A stretch of 16,334 bases of DNA from VAZQ01 sp050179645 (GCA_050179645.1 JBFXEX010000124.1:1-16334); one strand, 5' to 3'. Shown: positions 1-7,838, counted from the first letter of the stretch. Translations and numbers: made by a program. Notes: a model not told the origin generated them from the letters alone.

Positions 1-263
1 ACAAGGTCGATGCCGATCGTCTCGTGCCGGCCGGTTTCGATCGCAATCTTGACCTTGGTGCCGACGCCGTCGGTTGCCGCCACCAGGACCGGGTCGGCAT
101 AGCCCGCCCGTTTGAGGTCGAACAAGCCGCCAAAGCCGCCGATTTCGGCATCCGCACCCGGGCGCGCGGTGGCGCGCACCAGCGGCTTGATCATTTCCAC
201 CATGCGGTTACCGGCATCGATGTCGACGCCGGCCTCGGCATAGGTGAGGCCCTTCTCCGCCAT
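1..263 (-). CDS. purM: Phosphoribosylformylglycinamidine cyclo-ligase (AIR synthetase), N-terminal part, cut by window edge
   Basis: This is the 5' end of a leftward gene whose remainder lies outside the window; 87 codons are visible. PurM closes the imidazole ring in de novo purine synthesis, converting FGAM and ATP to AIR in the cytoplasm. The visible protein begins MAEKGLTYAEAGVDIDAGNR and carries two family hallmarks: the glycine-rich GGFGGLFDL segment at about residues 42-50 and the ATDGVGTKVKIA segment at about 64-75, typical of the nucleotide-binding region of AIR synthetases. The ATG at 261-263 is chosen because the conserved N-terminus starts immediately after it and a purine-rich stretch (GAAGGACGG on the minus strand) lies just upstream. 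It is divergent from the phosphatidyltransferase gene on its right. Identity is confident; completeness cannot be judged. Confidence 0.93.
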   Translation of the reverse strand, partial: MAEKGLTYAEAGVDIDAGNRMVEMIKPLVRATARPGADAEIGGFGGLFDLKRAGYADPVLVAATDGVGTKVKIAIETGRHETIGIDL

Positions 264-332
264 GGTCCGTCCTTCGCGGTTCGCGGTTTCGGTACTTGGG
301 ATTCTACGACTGTGCAATGGCAGGATCGCCGC

Positions 333-338
333 TATACT
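333..338 (+). promoter_or_regulatory. Candidate -10 box in the purM / phosphatidyltransferase divergent region
   Basis: A TATACT hexamer lies about 57 bases before the proposed start of the phosphatidyltransferase gene, in the only non-coding space of the 264-394 interval. No convincing -35 hexamer is found at 16-18 bases upstream. The rest of the interval holds only the purM leader, including a short tandem TTCGCGG repeat near 271-284. This is a weak assignment. Confidence 0.25.
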
Positions 339-394
339 GGCAATTGGGGCGTGCCGGCTGCGGTTGGCGGGTGCGCGCCGTCCGGGCACTGAAC

Positions 395-940
395 TTGAGT
401 ATTCCCAACCTTATTACGCTGGCGCGAATCCTGCTCGTTCCGGTTCTGGTCTGGGCGATCGCCTCGGACCAGATCCGCATCGCGTTCGGACTGTTTCTCG
501 CGGCTGGGGTCAGCGACGCGGTCGACGGCTTTCTCGCCAAGCGTTTCGGCATGGCGACGGCGCTCGGCGCCTATCTCGATCCCCTGGCCGACAAGGCCAT
601 GCTGGTGTCGATTTACGTGGCCCTGGCGATCGTCGACGCGATCCCGCTCTGGCTGGTGATCCTGGTGGTCTCGCGCGATATCATGATCGTCAGCGCCGTT
701 ATCCTGTCCTGGCTGGTCGACAAGCCGGTGAAGCTCAAGCCGCATCCGGTGTCGAAGCTGAATACGGTCGCGCAGATCGCGCTGGCGCTGCTGGTGCTCG
801 CCTCGCTCGGCTTCGAATTCAGTGCCAATGCGGCAATCACGGCGCTGATGGCGCTGGTCGCGGTCTTGACCTTGCTTTCGGTTGCCTTCTATCTCGCCGA
901 ATGGGTCCGGCATATGAACGAGCCTGAACCCCGGTCTTGA
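395..940 (+). CDS. CDP-alcohol phosphatidyltransferase family membrane protein
   Basis: This integral membrane enzyme (181 residues from the start used here) is of the CDP-alcohol phosphatidyltransferase family, which transfers a phosphatidyl group from CDP-diacylglycerol to an alcohol such as glycerol-3-phosphate. The family motif DG-x2-A...G-x3-D-x3-D is complete: DAVDGFLAKR followed by GAYLDPLADK at about residues 41-67. The remainder is hydrophobic helices. The start is uncertain. TTG at 395 gives a protein beginning at SIPNLITLARILLVPV, the normal N-terminus of this family; GTG at 371 or ATG at 296 would add unconserved residues, and none has a good ribosome-binding site. It resembles PgsA, but many alphaproteobacteria carry such a protein besides the pgsA near uvrC, so I do not assign the symbol. 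It is first in a rightward series; the next gene begins 31 bases on. Confidence 0.85.
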   Translation: MSIPNLITLARILLVPVLVWAIASDQIRIAFGLFLAAGVSDAVDGFLAKRFGMATALGAYLDPLADKAMLVSIYVALAIVDAIPLWLVILVVSRDIMIVSAVILSWLVDKPVKLKPHPVSKLNTVAQIALALLVLASLGFEFSANAAITALMALVAVLTLLSVAFYLAEWVRHMNEPEPRS

Positions 941-971
941 CGGGATACCGCCCCGGGCGGAGGGACGACCG

Positions 972-2018
972 ATGAATTACGGCCGGTACTTGACGTTCTG
1001 GCTGCTCCTGTTTCTGGCGATTATCGGCCTGATCTGGCTCCTCAACCAAGTCCTCCTGCCGTTCGTGGCCGGCTTCGCCCTCGCTTATCTGCAGGCGCCG
1101 CTGGCCGACCGGATGGAGCGATGGGGCATAAACCGCACGGTCGCCTCGCTGCTGATCGTCACCCTGGTCATGGTCGCGCTCATCGCCGTGCTGCTGCTGG
1201 TCGTGCCGCTCCTGGTGCAGCAACTCGGCCAGTTCATGACGAGTCTCCCCGACCACCTTGCCCGCGTGCGCCAGATCGCAACCGAGTGGCTCGATTGGCT
1301 GCAGGCGGGAGAGTCCGCCATGACGCTGTCGGAGCTGATGAAGCAAGCCTCGGCGTGGCTGACGGGATTTGCCTATTCGCTGTGGACCGGCGGCAAGGCG
1401 CTGGTCTCGTTCGCCTCCATTCTGGTGATCATGCCGGTCGTGACGTTCTACCTGATCCTCGACTGGCACGAGATGCTGAAGGTCCTCGACAGCTGGGTGC
1501 CGCCGCGCCACCGGGAGACGGTGCGTGAGATCGCGCGCGATATCGACAGCGCGATTTCCGGCTTCGTCCGCGGCCAATTGATCGTCTGTCTGCTGCTCGG
1601 CCTCTACTATGTGATCGGGCTGTCTTTCGTCGGCCTGCGCTTTGCGCTGCTGATCGGGCTGGTGGCGGGCTTAATCACCTTCGTGCCCTATATCGGCTCG
1701 CTCACCGGGCTCCTGGTCGCGACCGGCGTGGCGCTGGCCCAATTCTGGCCCGAGTGGCAGTGGGTCGTCGTTGTGGTGGTGATCTTCCTGGTCGGGCAGT
1801 TCGTCGAAGGCAACATCATCGCGCCCAAGCTGGTCGGCGAGCGCGTCGGGCTGCACCCGGTCTGGATCATCTTCGCGATGTTCGCCTTCGGCTATTTGTT
1901 CGGCTTCGTCGGCCTGTTGCTGGCTGTCCCGATCGCAGCCGCGATCGCGGTATTGTTTCGCTTCGGCCTCAAGCGCTATCTGGCGAGCCCGATCTATTCC
2001 GGGGGACAGCCGACCTGA
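972..2018 (+). CDS. AI-2E family transporter (PerM-like permease)
   Basis: This is a 348-residue polytopic inner-membrane protein of the AI-2E/PerM transporter family. Two or three hydrophobic segments occupy the first 80 residues, followed by a more polar stretch of about 100 residues with amphipathic character, then a block of strongly hydrophobic helices to the end. Conserved family segments near the C-terminus include FVPYIGSLTG (about 237-246) and QFVEGNIIAPKLVGERVGLHP (about 276-296), followed by a final GLLLAVPIAAAIAVLFR helix. Substrates in this family vary (quorum signals, ions, or unknown), so none is claimed. The ATG at 972 follows the purine-rich GGCGGAGGGACG at 957-968, a good ribosome-binding site. 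Its stop codon overlaps the proposed start of hdaA, which suggests translational coupling. Confidence 0.88.
   Translation: MNYGRYLTFWLLLFLAIIGLIWLLNQVLLPFVAGFALAYLQAPLADRMERWGINRTVASLLIVTLVMVALIAVLLLVVPLLVQQLGQFMTSLPDHLARVRQIATEWLDWLQAGESAMTLSELMKQASAWLTGFAYSLWTGGKALVSFASILVIMPVVTFYLILDWHEMLKVLDSWVPPRHRETVREIARDIDSAISGFVRGQLIVCLLLGLYYVIGLSFVGLRFALLIGLVAGLITFVPYIGSLTGLLVATGVALAQFWPEWQWVVVVVVIFLVGQFVEGNIIAPKLVGERVGLHPVWIIFAMFAFGYLFGFVGLLLAVPIAAAIAVLFRFGLKRYLASPIYSGGQPT
2001..2018 (+). promoter_or_regulatory. Ribosome-binding site and CTGA start/stop overlap of hdaA
   Basis: A GGGGGA purine tract at 2001-2006 lies 8 bases before CTG at 2015-2017, which overlaps the permease stop TGA at 2016-2018. 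No ATG, GTG or TTG occurs in the hdaA frame between 1762 and 2080. The CTG is therefore the best start that keeps the conserved N-terminus. Confidence 0.6.
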
Positions 2019-2707
2019 CCGCCACGCCGACCCACGCCACCCCGCGACAGCTCACGCTCGCGCTCCACCACACCGAAAGCTTGGCGCGCGAGGATTTTCT
2101 GGGTGGCCCTTCGAACGCCACAGCGCTGGCGCTGATCGATGCGTGGCCCGAATGGTCAAGCCGTGCGGCGGTGCTGGCGGGGCCGGAAGGTTCGGGCAAG
2201 AGCCACCTTGCGGCGATTTGGGCGCAGGCGGCGGGTGCGCGGCGGGTGGCCGCTCGTTCGCTCGAAGAGATCGGAGTGCCGGCGGCGCTCGCGACCGGCG
2301 CGGTCGTGGTCGAAGATGCCGCCCCGGGCGAGTTCGACGAGCGGGCGCTGTTCCACCTGCTCAATCTGGCGCGCGAGGATGAGGCGTTCGTTCTGCTCAC
2401 GGCGCGCACGCCGCCGGCGGGCTGGTTGCTGGCGATCCGCGACTTGGCCTCGCGGCTCAAGGCCCTGCCGGTGGTGACGTTGGCGCCGCCGGATGAGGTG
2501 CTGCTGCGCGCAGTGCTGGTCAAATTGTTCGCCGACCGGCAGCTAACGGTGGACGAGAGCCTGATCGGCTATCTGGCGACACGGATCGAGCGCTCGTTTG
2601 CGGCGGCCCGTGCGGTGGTCGCGGCGCTCGATGAGGAAGCCATGCGGCGGCAGCGGCCGTTGACGCGGGCGCTTGCCGCCGAAATGCTCCGGTCGGACGA
2701 CGCTTGA
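2015..2707 (+). CDS. hdaA: DnaA regulatory inactivator HdaA (AAA+ protein)
   Basis: This 230-residue DnaA-related protein has the AAA+ domain but lacks the C-terminal DNA-binding domain of DnaA. HdaA/Hda binds the sliding clamp behind the replication fork and stimulates hydrolysis of DnaA-bound ATP, preventing re-initiation. A clamp-binding hexapeptide QLTLAL is at residues 12-17, a Walker A GPEGSGKSH at about 50-58, a Walker B-like AVVVEDA at about 88-94, and a sensor 2-type lid helix containing ERSFAAARAVV near 192-202. The first conventional start downstream, TTG at 2081, would remove the clamp motif, so I use CTG at 2015. The gene lies between the permease, which it overlaps, and ppk1, 91 bases away. 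Family identity is strong; the start codon is inferred. Confidence 0.88.
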   Translation: MTATPTHATPRQLTLALHHTESLAREDFLGGPSNATALALIDAWPEWSSRAAVLAGPEGSGKSHLAAIWAQAAGARRVAARSLEEIGVPAALATGAVVVEDAAPGEFDERALFHLLNLAREDEAFVLLTARTPPAGWLLAIRDLASRLKALPVVTLAPPDEVLLRAVLVKLFADRQLTVDESLIGYLATRIERSFAAARAVVAALDEEAMRRQRPLTRALAAEMLRSDDA

Positions 2708-2798
2708 CGGCCGATTAAGGTCGGCGCCTCATATTCATGGAGATGTCATCGACGGATGCGCATCTGACGTTGTGACATTTGACGTGGAATCTTCGGAT
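2703..2798 (+). promoter_or_regulatory. hdaA-ppk1 spacer with palindrome and TGAC repeats
   Basis: The spacer could hold a separate ppk1 promoter. CTTGAC at 2703-2708 overlaps the hdaA stop and resembles an alphaproteobacterial -35, but the nearest AT-rich -10-like sequence (TCATAT, 2729-2734) is 19-20 bases away, which is long. A perfect 10-base palindrome GATGCGCATC is at 2755-2764, and three TGAC units occur at 2765, 2773 and 2780. Their 7-8 base spacing does not fit the 11-base period of a rhizobial Pho box. Confidence 0.3.
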
Positions 2799-5018
2799 AT
2801 GACGGATCGTCCTCAAGCCGTTGCTGTGAAAGAGGAAAACCCGCTTCCGCCGGAACCGGCACCGGCGCTGGCGCCGGTTCCGGAGTTTGACCTCGCTACG
2901 AGCCCGGAGCGGTTTATCAATCGGGAGTTGTCCTGGTTGCATTTCAACCGCCGGGTGCTCGAGGAGGCCACCAACGAGTCCCATCCCGTGCTTGAGCGGG
3001 TGCGGTTCCTGTCGATCTCGGCCAACAACCTCGACGAGTTCTTCATGGTCCGGGTCGCCGGGCTGCGCGGGCAGGTGCGCGAAGGCATCACCCTTAAGAG
3101 CCCTGACGGGCTCACCCCGGCCGAGCAATTGGTTCGGATTTCCGAGGCAGTTTCGGTGCTGGCGAGCGACCAGCAGAAACGCTGGCGCGAATTGCGCCAG
3201 ATGCTGGCGGAGCAAGGGGTCGTGCTGGTCGATGGGCCGGACGTCACCAAGCGGGAACGGACCTGGCTCGAGGAGTACTTCCTGCGGCAGATTTTTCCGC
3301 TGCTGACGCCGCTCGCGATCGACCCGGCGCACCCGTTCCCGTTCATTCCCAATCTCGGCTTCACCATTGGGCTGGCGCTCGCCCGCACCAGCGACGGCAA
3401 GGCGATGGATGCGCTGATCCGCATTCCGGGTAAGATCGAGCGCTTCATTCGCATGCCGGCTGGCGAGAACGGCGCCGCACGCATTATCCCGCTGGAGCAG
3501 TTGATCGGCCTGTTCATCGGCCGCCTGTTTCCCGGCTATGCGGTAAAGGGGCAAGGCGCCTTCCGCGTCATCCGCGACAGCGAAATCGAGATCGAGGAAG
3601 AAGCCGAAGACCTGGTGCGCGAATTCGAGACTGTGCTTAAGCGCCGCCGCCGCGGCTCGGTAATCCGGCTCGAGCTCGACGCGGCGATGCCGCCCGAACT
3701 GCGGCGCTTCGTACAGCGGGCGCTGGGTTGCGGTGACGACGAAGTATTTCTGGTCGACGGCGTGCTGGCGCTCAACGAGCTGTCCCAGCTCATGAGCATC
3801 GACCGCCCGGACCTCGAATTCGTGCCCTACAATCCGCGCTATCCCGAGCGCATCCGCGACCAGGGCGGCGATTGCTTCGCCGCCATCCGGCAAAAGGACC
3901 TGGTCGTCCACCATCCCTACGAGTCGTTCGACGTGGTGGTGCAGTTCCTGCAGCAGGCCGCGCGCGACCCCAATGTGGTCGCCATCAAGCAGACGCTCTA
4001 CCGCACGTCGTCCGACAGCCCGATCGTCCGCACGCTGGCCGAGGCGGCGGACGCCGGCAAGTCGGTTACCGCGCTGATCGAGCTCAAGGCGCGTTTCGAT
4101 GAGGAGGCCAACATCCGCTGGGCCCGCGATCTCGAGCGCGCCGGCGTGCAGGTGGTTTATGGCTTCATCGACCTCAAGACCCATGCCAAGCTGTCGCTGG
4201 TCGTACGCCGCGAAGGCGGTGCGCTCGCGTCCTATGTGCATATCGGAACCGGGAACTATCATCCGGTGACCGCGCGCATCTACACCGACCTGTCGTTCTT
4301 CACCTCGGATCCGGTGATCGCGCGCGACATCGCCCGCGTCTTCAACTTCATCACCGGCTACGCCGAGCCGGCCGAACTGGAGAAGCTTGCGGTCTCGCCG
4401 CTCACGCTGCGCAAGCGCATCTGCGAGCACATCGAACAGGAGATCGCGCACGCCCAGGCCGGCAAGCCTGCGGCGATCTGGATGAAGGACAATGCCATGG
4501 TCGATCCCGGGATCATCGACATGCTGTACCGGGCGTCGCAGGCGGGCGTTGCCGTCGATCTTGTCGTGCGCGGCATTTGCTGCCTGCGACCGGGCCTGCC
4601 GGGGCTGTCGGAAAACATCCGGGTGAAGTCCATCGTCGGGCGTTTCCTCGAGCACAGCCGCATCTATTGCTTCGGCATGGGGCATGGCCTGCCGCATCCC
4701 AAGGCTGCGGTCTACATTTCGTCAGCCGACATGATGCCGCGCAATCTCGACCGTCGCGTCGAGGTGCTCTGCCCGATCCTCAACCCCACCGTGCACGAGC
4801 AGGTGCTCGACCAGATCATGGTGGCGAATTTCAAGGACAATGAACAAAGTTGGAAATTACTACCGGACGGCTCGTCGAATCGCATAAGAGCAGCCGAGGG
4901 CGAGGAACCTTTCAACGCCCACAAGTATTTCATGACCAATCCGAGTCTGTCGGGTCGTGGCAAGTCGCTCAAGGAATCGTCCCCGCGCAGCCTTATACGC
5001 CGCCTCGACCGCGGTTAG
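2799..5018 (+). CDS. ppk1: Polyphosphate kinase 1 (RNA degradosome polyphosphate kinase family)
   Basis: This 739-residue enzyme reversibly polymerises the gamma-phosphate of ATP into inorganic polyphosphate, a phosphate store and stress-response molecule. The four-domain PPK1 layout is visible: an N-terminal domain opening with RFINRELSWLHFNRRVLEEA (about 37-56) and LSISANNLDEFFMVRVAGLR, a head domain, and two phospholipase D-like catalytic domains. His462 in KTHAKLSLV corresponds to the autophosphorylated histidine, and His619 in FLEHSRIY to the second catalytic histidine; SSADMMPRNLDRRVEVLCPI is the conserved C2 segment. ATG at 2799 (MTDRPQAVAV) gives the usual family length; an upstream ATG at 2673 lies inside hdaA and adds unconserved residues. 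The N-terminus has a Pro/Ala/Glu-rich linker before the first conserved block. ppx follows after 22 bases. Confidence 0.95.
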   Translation: MTDRPQAVAVKEENPLPPEPAPALAPVPEFDLATSPERFINRELSWLHFNRRVLEEATNESHPVLERVRFLSISANNLDEFFMVRVAGLRGQVREGITLKSPDGLTPAEQLVRISEAVSVLASDQQKRWRELRQMLAEQGVVLVDGPDVTKRERTWLEEYFLRQIFPLLTPLAIDPAHPFPFIPNLGFTIGLALARTSDGKAMDALIRIPGKIERFIRMPAGENGAARIIPLEQLIGLFIGRLFPGYAVKGQGAFRVIRDSEIEIEEEAEDLVREFETVLKRRRRGSVIRLELDAAMPPELRRFVQRALGCGDDEVFLVDGVLALNELSQLMSIDRPDLEFVPYNPRYPERIRDQGGDCFAAIRQKDLVVHHPYESFDVVVQFLQQAARDPNVVAIKQTLYRTSSDSPIVRTLAEAADAGKSVTALIELKARFDEEANIRWARDLERAGVQVVYGFIDLKTHAKLSLVVRREGGALASYVHIGTGNYHPVTARIYTDLSFFTSDPVIARDIARVFNFITGYAEPAELEKLAVSPLTLRKRICEHIEQEIAHAQAGKPAAIWMKDNAMVDPGIIDMLYRASQAGVAVDLVVRGICCLRPGLPGLSENIRVKSIVGRFLEHSRIYCFGMGHGLPHPKAAVYISSADMMPRNLDRRVEVLCPILNPTVHEQVLDQIMVANFKDNEQSWKLLPDGSSNRIRAAEGEEPFNAHKYFMTNPSLSGRGKSLKESSPRSLIRRLDRG

Positions 5019-5040
5019 GCGGCGGCGTGCGGCATTGAGC

Positions 5041-6552
5041 ATGGCGCAAGGTCGTCTCGATCACGGTCCCCCGATAGCGGTCATCGACATCGGCTCGAAC
5101 TCAGTCCGTCTCGTGGTCTACGAGGGACTGACCCGCAGCCTGACGCCGATCTTCAACGAGAAGGCGCTGGCCGGCCTCGGCCGCGAGGTGCAGTCGACCG
5201 GGCTCCTGGCCGCCGACGCGGTCGAGCGGGCGCTCGCCTCGCTTCGCCGGTTCCGTGCGCTCTGCGACCGCATGGAGGTGGGCAAGGTCTGGGCGATTGC
5301 CACCGCCGCCTGCCGCGACGCCAAGAACGGCAAGGCGTTCGTCGCCGAGGCGGAGCGCATTTGCGGTGTCGAGATCGATATTCTGTCGGGCAAGCGCGAA
5401 GCCGAACTTGCCGCGCTCGGCGTAGTGTCGGGATTTCACCGGCCGGACGGCATCGTCGGCGATCTCGGCGGCGGCTCGCTGGAGCTGACCGAGGTTCACG
5501 GGCACCGGATCAAGAGTGCGCTGACGCTGCCGCTCGGCGGGCTGGCGCTGCAGGATAGTTCATCGAAGTCGATCAAGAAGGCCGAGAAGATCGTCGAGAA
5601 GGCGCTCGGCAAGGCCAGTCTCCTGACCGACGGCAAAGGCCGCAACTTCTACGCCATCGGCGGCACGTGGCGTGCGCTCGCGCGGCTGCACATGTGGCAG
5701 CACGGCTATCCGCTGCATGTGATGCACGGCTACGTGATTCCAGCCAAGGAGGCTTACGAATTCTCTGGACTGGTGCATCGGGTGGCTCCGGAATCGCTGT
5801 CGCGCATCGAGGTCGTCAACGATGCGAGGCGTCCGCTCCTGGCCTATGCGGCGCTGGTGCTCGAAAATGTGGTGCGCATTGCCAAGCCCAAGGCGGTCGT
5901 CATCTCCGCCTTCGGCGTCCGCGAGGGGCTGCTCTATTCGCTGCTCTCCAGCAAGGAGCGCGAGCAGGACCCGCTGATCGCGGCGGCGTCCGAACTCAAC
6001 ATGCTGCGGTCCCGCGCGCCGGGCCACGGCGAGGAACTGATCGAGTGGACCGATCGCTTCATGGCCTCGTCCGGGCTCGATGAAACCGCCGAGGAGCGTC
6101 GGCTGCGGCATGCGGCGTGCCTTCTGGCCGACATTGGCTGGCGGGCACATCCCGACTATCGCGGCGAGCAGTCGCTCAACATCATCGCCAATGCGGCCTT
6201 CGTGGCGGTCGACCATCCGGGCCGCACCTTCATTGCGCTGGCGGTGTTCTTCCGCCATGTCGGGCTGATCGAAGACGAACTGTCGCCGCGCCTGCGCGAA
6301 CTGGCGTCGACCCGCATGCTCGACCGCGCGCGGGTGCTGGGCGCCGCGCTGCGAGTGGCCTATCTGGTGTCGGCCTCGACCACCGGCGTACTTCCGAAGA
6401 CCCCGATGATGGTCGAGAAGGGCCGCCTGGTGCTGCGCTTCGACAACGGCTTCAAGGCGCTCGCCGGCGACCGGGTATTCGCGCGCCTGCGCCAGCTCGC
6501 GCGCCTGATCGGCCGCGAGCCGGTGACGGAAGTGGGGCCGTCATTGCAGTGA
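5041..6552 (+). CDS. ppx: Exopolyphosphatase / Ppx-GppA family phosphatase
   Basis: This 503-residue cytoplasmic hydrolase is of the ASKHA-fold Ppx/GppA family, which removes terminal phosphate from polyphosphate and in some members converts pppGpp to ppGpp. The phosphate-1 motif IAVIDIGSNSVRLVVYEG begins at about residue 13, the phosphate-2 motif GDLGGGSLELTEV is at about 140-152, and AIGGTWRALARLH is near 207-219. The C-terminal third is helical, with the longer HD-like extension usual for this branch. The ATG at 5041 is used because homologous sequence starts within about 12 residues of it; an in-frame ATG at 4957 lies inside ppk1. The Shine-Dalgarno is weak. Adjacency to ppk1 makes polyphosphate the likely substrate, but GppA activity cannot be excluded. 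It converges with rnd, whose stop is 38 bases away. Confidence 0.93.
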   Translation: MAQGRLDHGPPIAVIDIGSNSVRLVVYEGLTRSLTPIFNEKALAGLGREVQSTGLLAADAVERALASLRRFRALCDRMEVGKVWAIATAACRDAKNGKAFVAEAERICGVEIDILSGKREAELAALGVVSGFHRPDGIVGDLGGGSLELTEVHGHRIKSALTLPLGGLALQDSSSKSIKKAEKIVEKALGKASLLTDGKGRNFYAIGGTWRALARLHMWQHGYPLHVMHGYVIPAKEAYEFSGLVHRVAPESLSRIEVVNDARRPLLAYAALVLENVVRIAKPKAVVISAFGVREGLLYSLLSSKEREQDPLIAAASELNMLRSRAPGHGEELIEWTDRFMASSGLDETAEERRLRHAACLLADIGWRAHPDYRGEQSLNIIANAAFVAVDHPGRTFIALAVFFRHVGLIEDELSPRLRELASTRMLDRARVLGAALRVAYLVSASTTGVLPKTPMMVEKGRLVLRFDNGFKALAGDRVFARLRQLARLIGREPVTEVGPSLQ

Positions 6553-6562
6553 TTGGATCGGC

Positions 6563-6590
6563 CGCCTGGCGTCGCGAGAGAAGCGAGGCG
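6563..6590. terminator. Interrupted hairpin between convergent ppx and rnd
   Basis: In the 38-base spacer between the two convergent stop codons, CGCCT (6563-6567) pairs with AGGCG (6586-6590), and an inner CGC/GCG pair closes a GAGAGAA loop, with a bulge on the left side. No T-run follows on either strand, so it would be a weak intrinsic terminator at best. Confidence 0.3.
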
Positions 6591-7739
6591 TCACTTGCGG
6601 TCGAGCGTCACCACGCGGCCTTTCTCGATCGCCAGCGACAGCCGCCCGTGCTTGAGCGAGAGCGCCTTCTCGCCGAACAGGTCGCGCCGCCAGCCCGACA
6701 GCGCCGGCACATCGGCATGATCGTCGCCCGCGATGCGCTCGAGATCGTCGACCGTCGCGATCACCTTGGCGGCGACGCCGTGCCGCTCTGCGGTCATGCG
6801 CAGCAGCACCTTGAGGAGTTCGACTGTGGCTTGGCCGTTGGCGACCGGACGCGGCCGCTCCATCTTGGGCAGCGTCTTGGGATCGCGGGCCAGCCCGCGC
6901 TTCACCGCCTCGACGATGGCTTCGCCCCAACGCGACTGTTCGAAGCCCTTCGGGATCGACCGCAGCGACCCGAGCCGCTCGATGGTGGCCGGCGCCTGGG
7001 TGGCGATGTCGCCGATGGCGTCGTCCTTGAGCACGCGGCTGCGCGGCACGTCCCGGCTCTGCGCTTCCCGTTCGCGCCAGGCGGCGACCTCCATCAGCAC
7101 GGCCAGCTCCCGTGGCTTGCGCACCCGCGTCTTCAGGCGCTCCCAGGCGAGCTCGGGCTCGGCGCGGTAGGTCTCGGCGGAGGTCAGCACCTTCATCTCC
7201 TCGCGCATCCACTCGGCGCGCCCCTGCTGGTCGAGGTCCGAGGCGAGCTTGAGATAGACGTCGCGCAGATGGGTCACGTCGGAGACCGCATAGGCCAGTT
7301 GCGCCGGCGAGAGCGGCCGCCGTGTCCAGTCGGTGAAGCGGTGCGACTTGTCGAGGTTGTCGCCGGTGATGCGCCCGACCAGTTGATCGTACGAGATCGA
7401 GTCGCCGTAGCCGAGCACCATGGCGGCGACCTGGGTATCGACCAGCGGCGCAGGGATGATACCGGCAGCGTGCCAGCAGATCTCGATGTCCTGGCGGGCG
7501 GCGTGAAAGACCTTGACCACCTTCGGGTCGGCCATGAGGGTAAAGAACGGCGCGAGATCGATCCCTTCGGCCAGCGCATCGACAATGATGGCTTCCTCGG
7601 GCGAAGCGAGCTGCGCCACGCACAGGATCGGATAGTAGGTCGACTCGCGCTGGAACTCGGTATCGACCGTCACGAAGGGGTGACGCGAGAGCCGGTCGCA
7701 GGCTTCGGCGAGTTTCTTGGTCTTGGTAATCGGCTCCAT
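6591..7739 (-). CDS. rnd: Ribonuclease D
   Basis: This 382-residue 3'-5' exoribonuclease of the DEDD family trims the 3' ends of tRNA precursors and other stable RNAs. The Exo I motif VDTEFQRE is at about residues 25-32 (Asp26, Glu28), the Exo II region is VFHAARQDIEICWHAAG with a catalytic Asp near residue 84, and Exo III is YAVSDVTHLRDVY at about 148-160, with the Tyr and Asp of the DEDDy type. An HRDC domain follows at about 205-295 (RKPRELAVLMEVAAWRE onward), and a second HRDC-like helical region ends the protein, giving the normal length. The ATG at 7737-7739 (MEPITKTKKL) is chosen over an upstream in-frame extension that has no conservation and overlaps the divergent gene. No Shine-Dalgarno precedes it. 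Confidence 0.94.
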   Translation of the reverse strand: MEPITKTKKLAEACDRLSRHPFVTVDTEFQRESTYYPILCVAQLASPEEAIIVDALAEGIDLAPFFTLMADPKVVKVFHAARQDIEICWHAAGIIPAPLVDTQVAAMVLGYGDSISYDQLVGRITGDNLDKSHRFTDWTRRPLSPAQLAYAVSDVTHLRDVYLKLASDLDQQGRAEWMREEMKVLTSAETYRAEPELAWERLKTRVRKPRELAVLMEVAAWREREAQSRDVPRSRVLKDDAIGDIATQAPATIERLGSLRSIPKGFEQSRWGEAIVEAVKRGLARDPKTLPKMERPRPVANGQATVELLKVLLRMTAERHGVAAKVIATVDDLERIAGDDHADVPALSGWRRDLFGEKALSLKHGRLSLAIEKGRVVTLDRK

Positions 7740-7749
7740 GTGAGGGGCT

Positions 7750-7778
7750 AGATAGCGCAGTCGGACCCCTTTGTCAGT
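7750..7778 (-). promoter_or_regulatory. Candidate rnd promoter, almost leaderless
   Basis: On the minus strand ACTGAC (7773-7778) and CTATCT (7750-7755) are separated by exactly 17 bases. This resembles the alphaproteobacterial housekeeping consensus CTTGAC-N17-CTATAT (4/6 and 5/6 matches). Transcription starting about 7 bases downstream would fall within about 5 bases of the rnd ATG, which fits the missing Shine-Dalgarno. Confidence 0.45.
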
Positions 7779-7823
7779 CCCTTGCCGAACAACAAAGCGC
7801 CGGTGGGAAATCGCAGTCGCCGG

Positions 7824-7829
7824 TATAAC
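7824..7829 (+). promoter_or_regulatory. Candidate -10 box directly before the membrane-protein gene
   Basis: TATAAC ends 9 bases before the ATG at 7839, so a transcript from it would be leaderless or nearly so. The gene has no Shine-Dalgarno. No clear -35 element is present at the expected distance, which keeps this tentative. Confidence 0.3.
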
Positions 7830-7838
7830 ATCCCCGCC

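Noticed and set aside
24..392. A plus-strand open frame at the left edge
   Set aside because: It is antisense to the conserved N-terminus of PurM.
2742..2784. A possible Pho box before ppk1
   Set aside because: Rhizobial Pho boxes are 7-base direct repeats with an 11-base period; the TGAC units here are spaced 8 and 7 bases and the half-sites do not match.
2715..4697. A 660-codon open frame on the minus strand across ppk1
   Set aside because: It is antisense to a gene with all PPK1 motifs; its translation is low-complexity and Arg/His/Asp-rich, as expected from a GC-rich shadow frame.
6117..7751. A 544-codon plus-strand open frame spanning the end of ppx and the antisense of rnd
   Set aside because: It crosses two real genes on opposite strands, has no family-like segments, and exists because GC-rich DNA has few stop codons.
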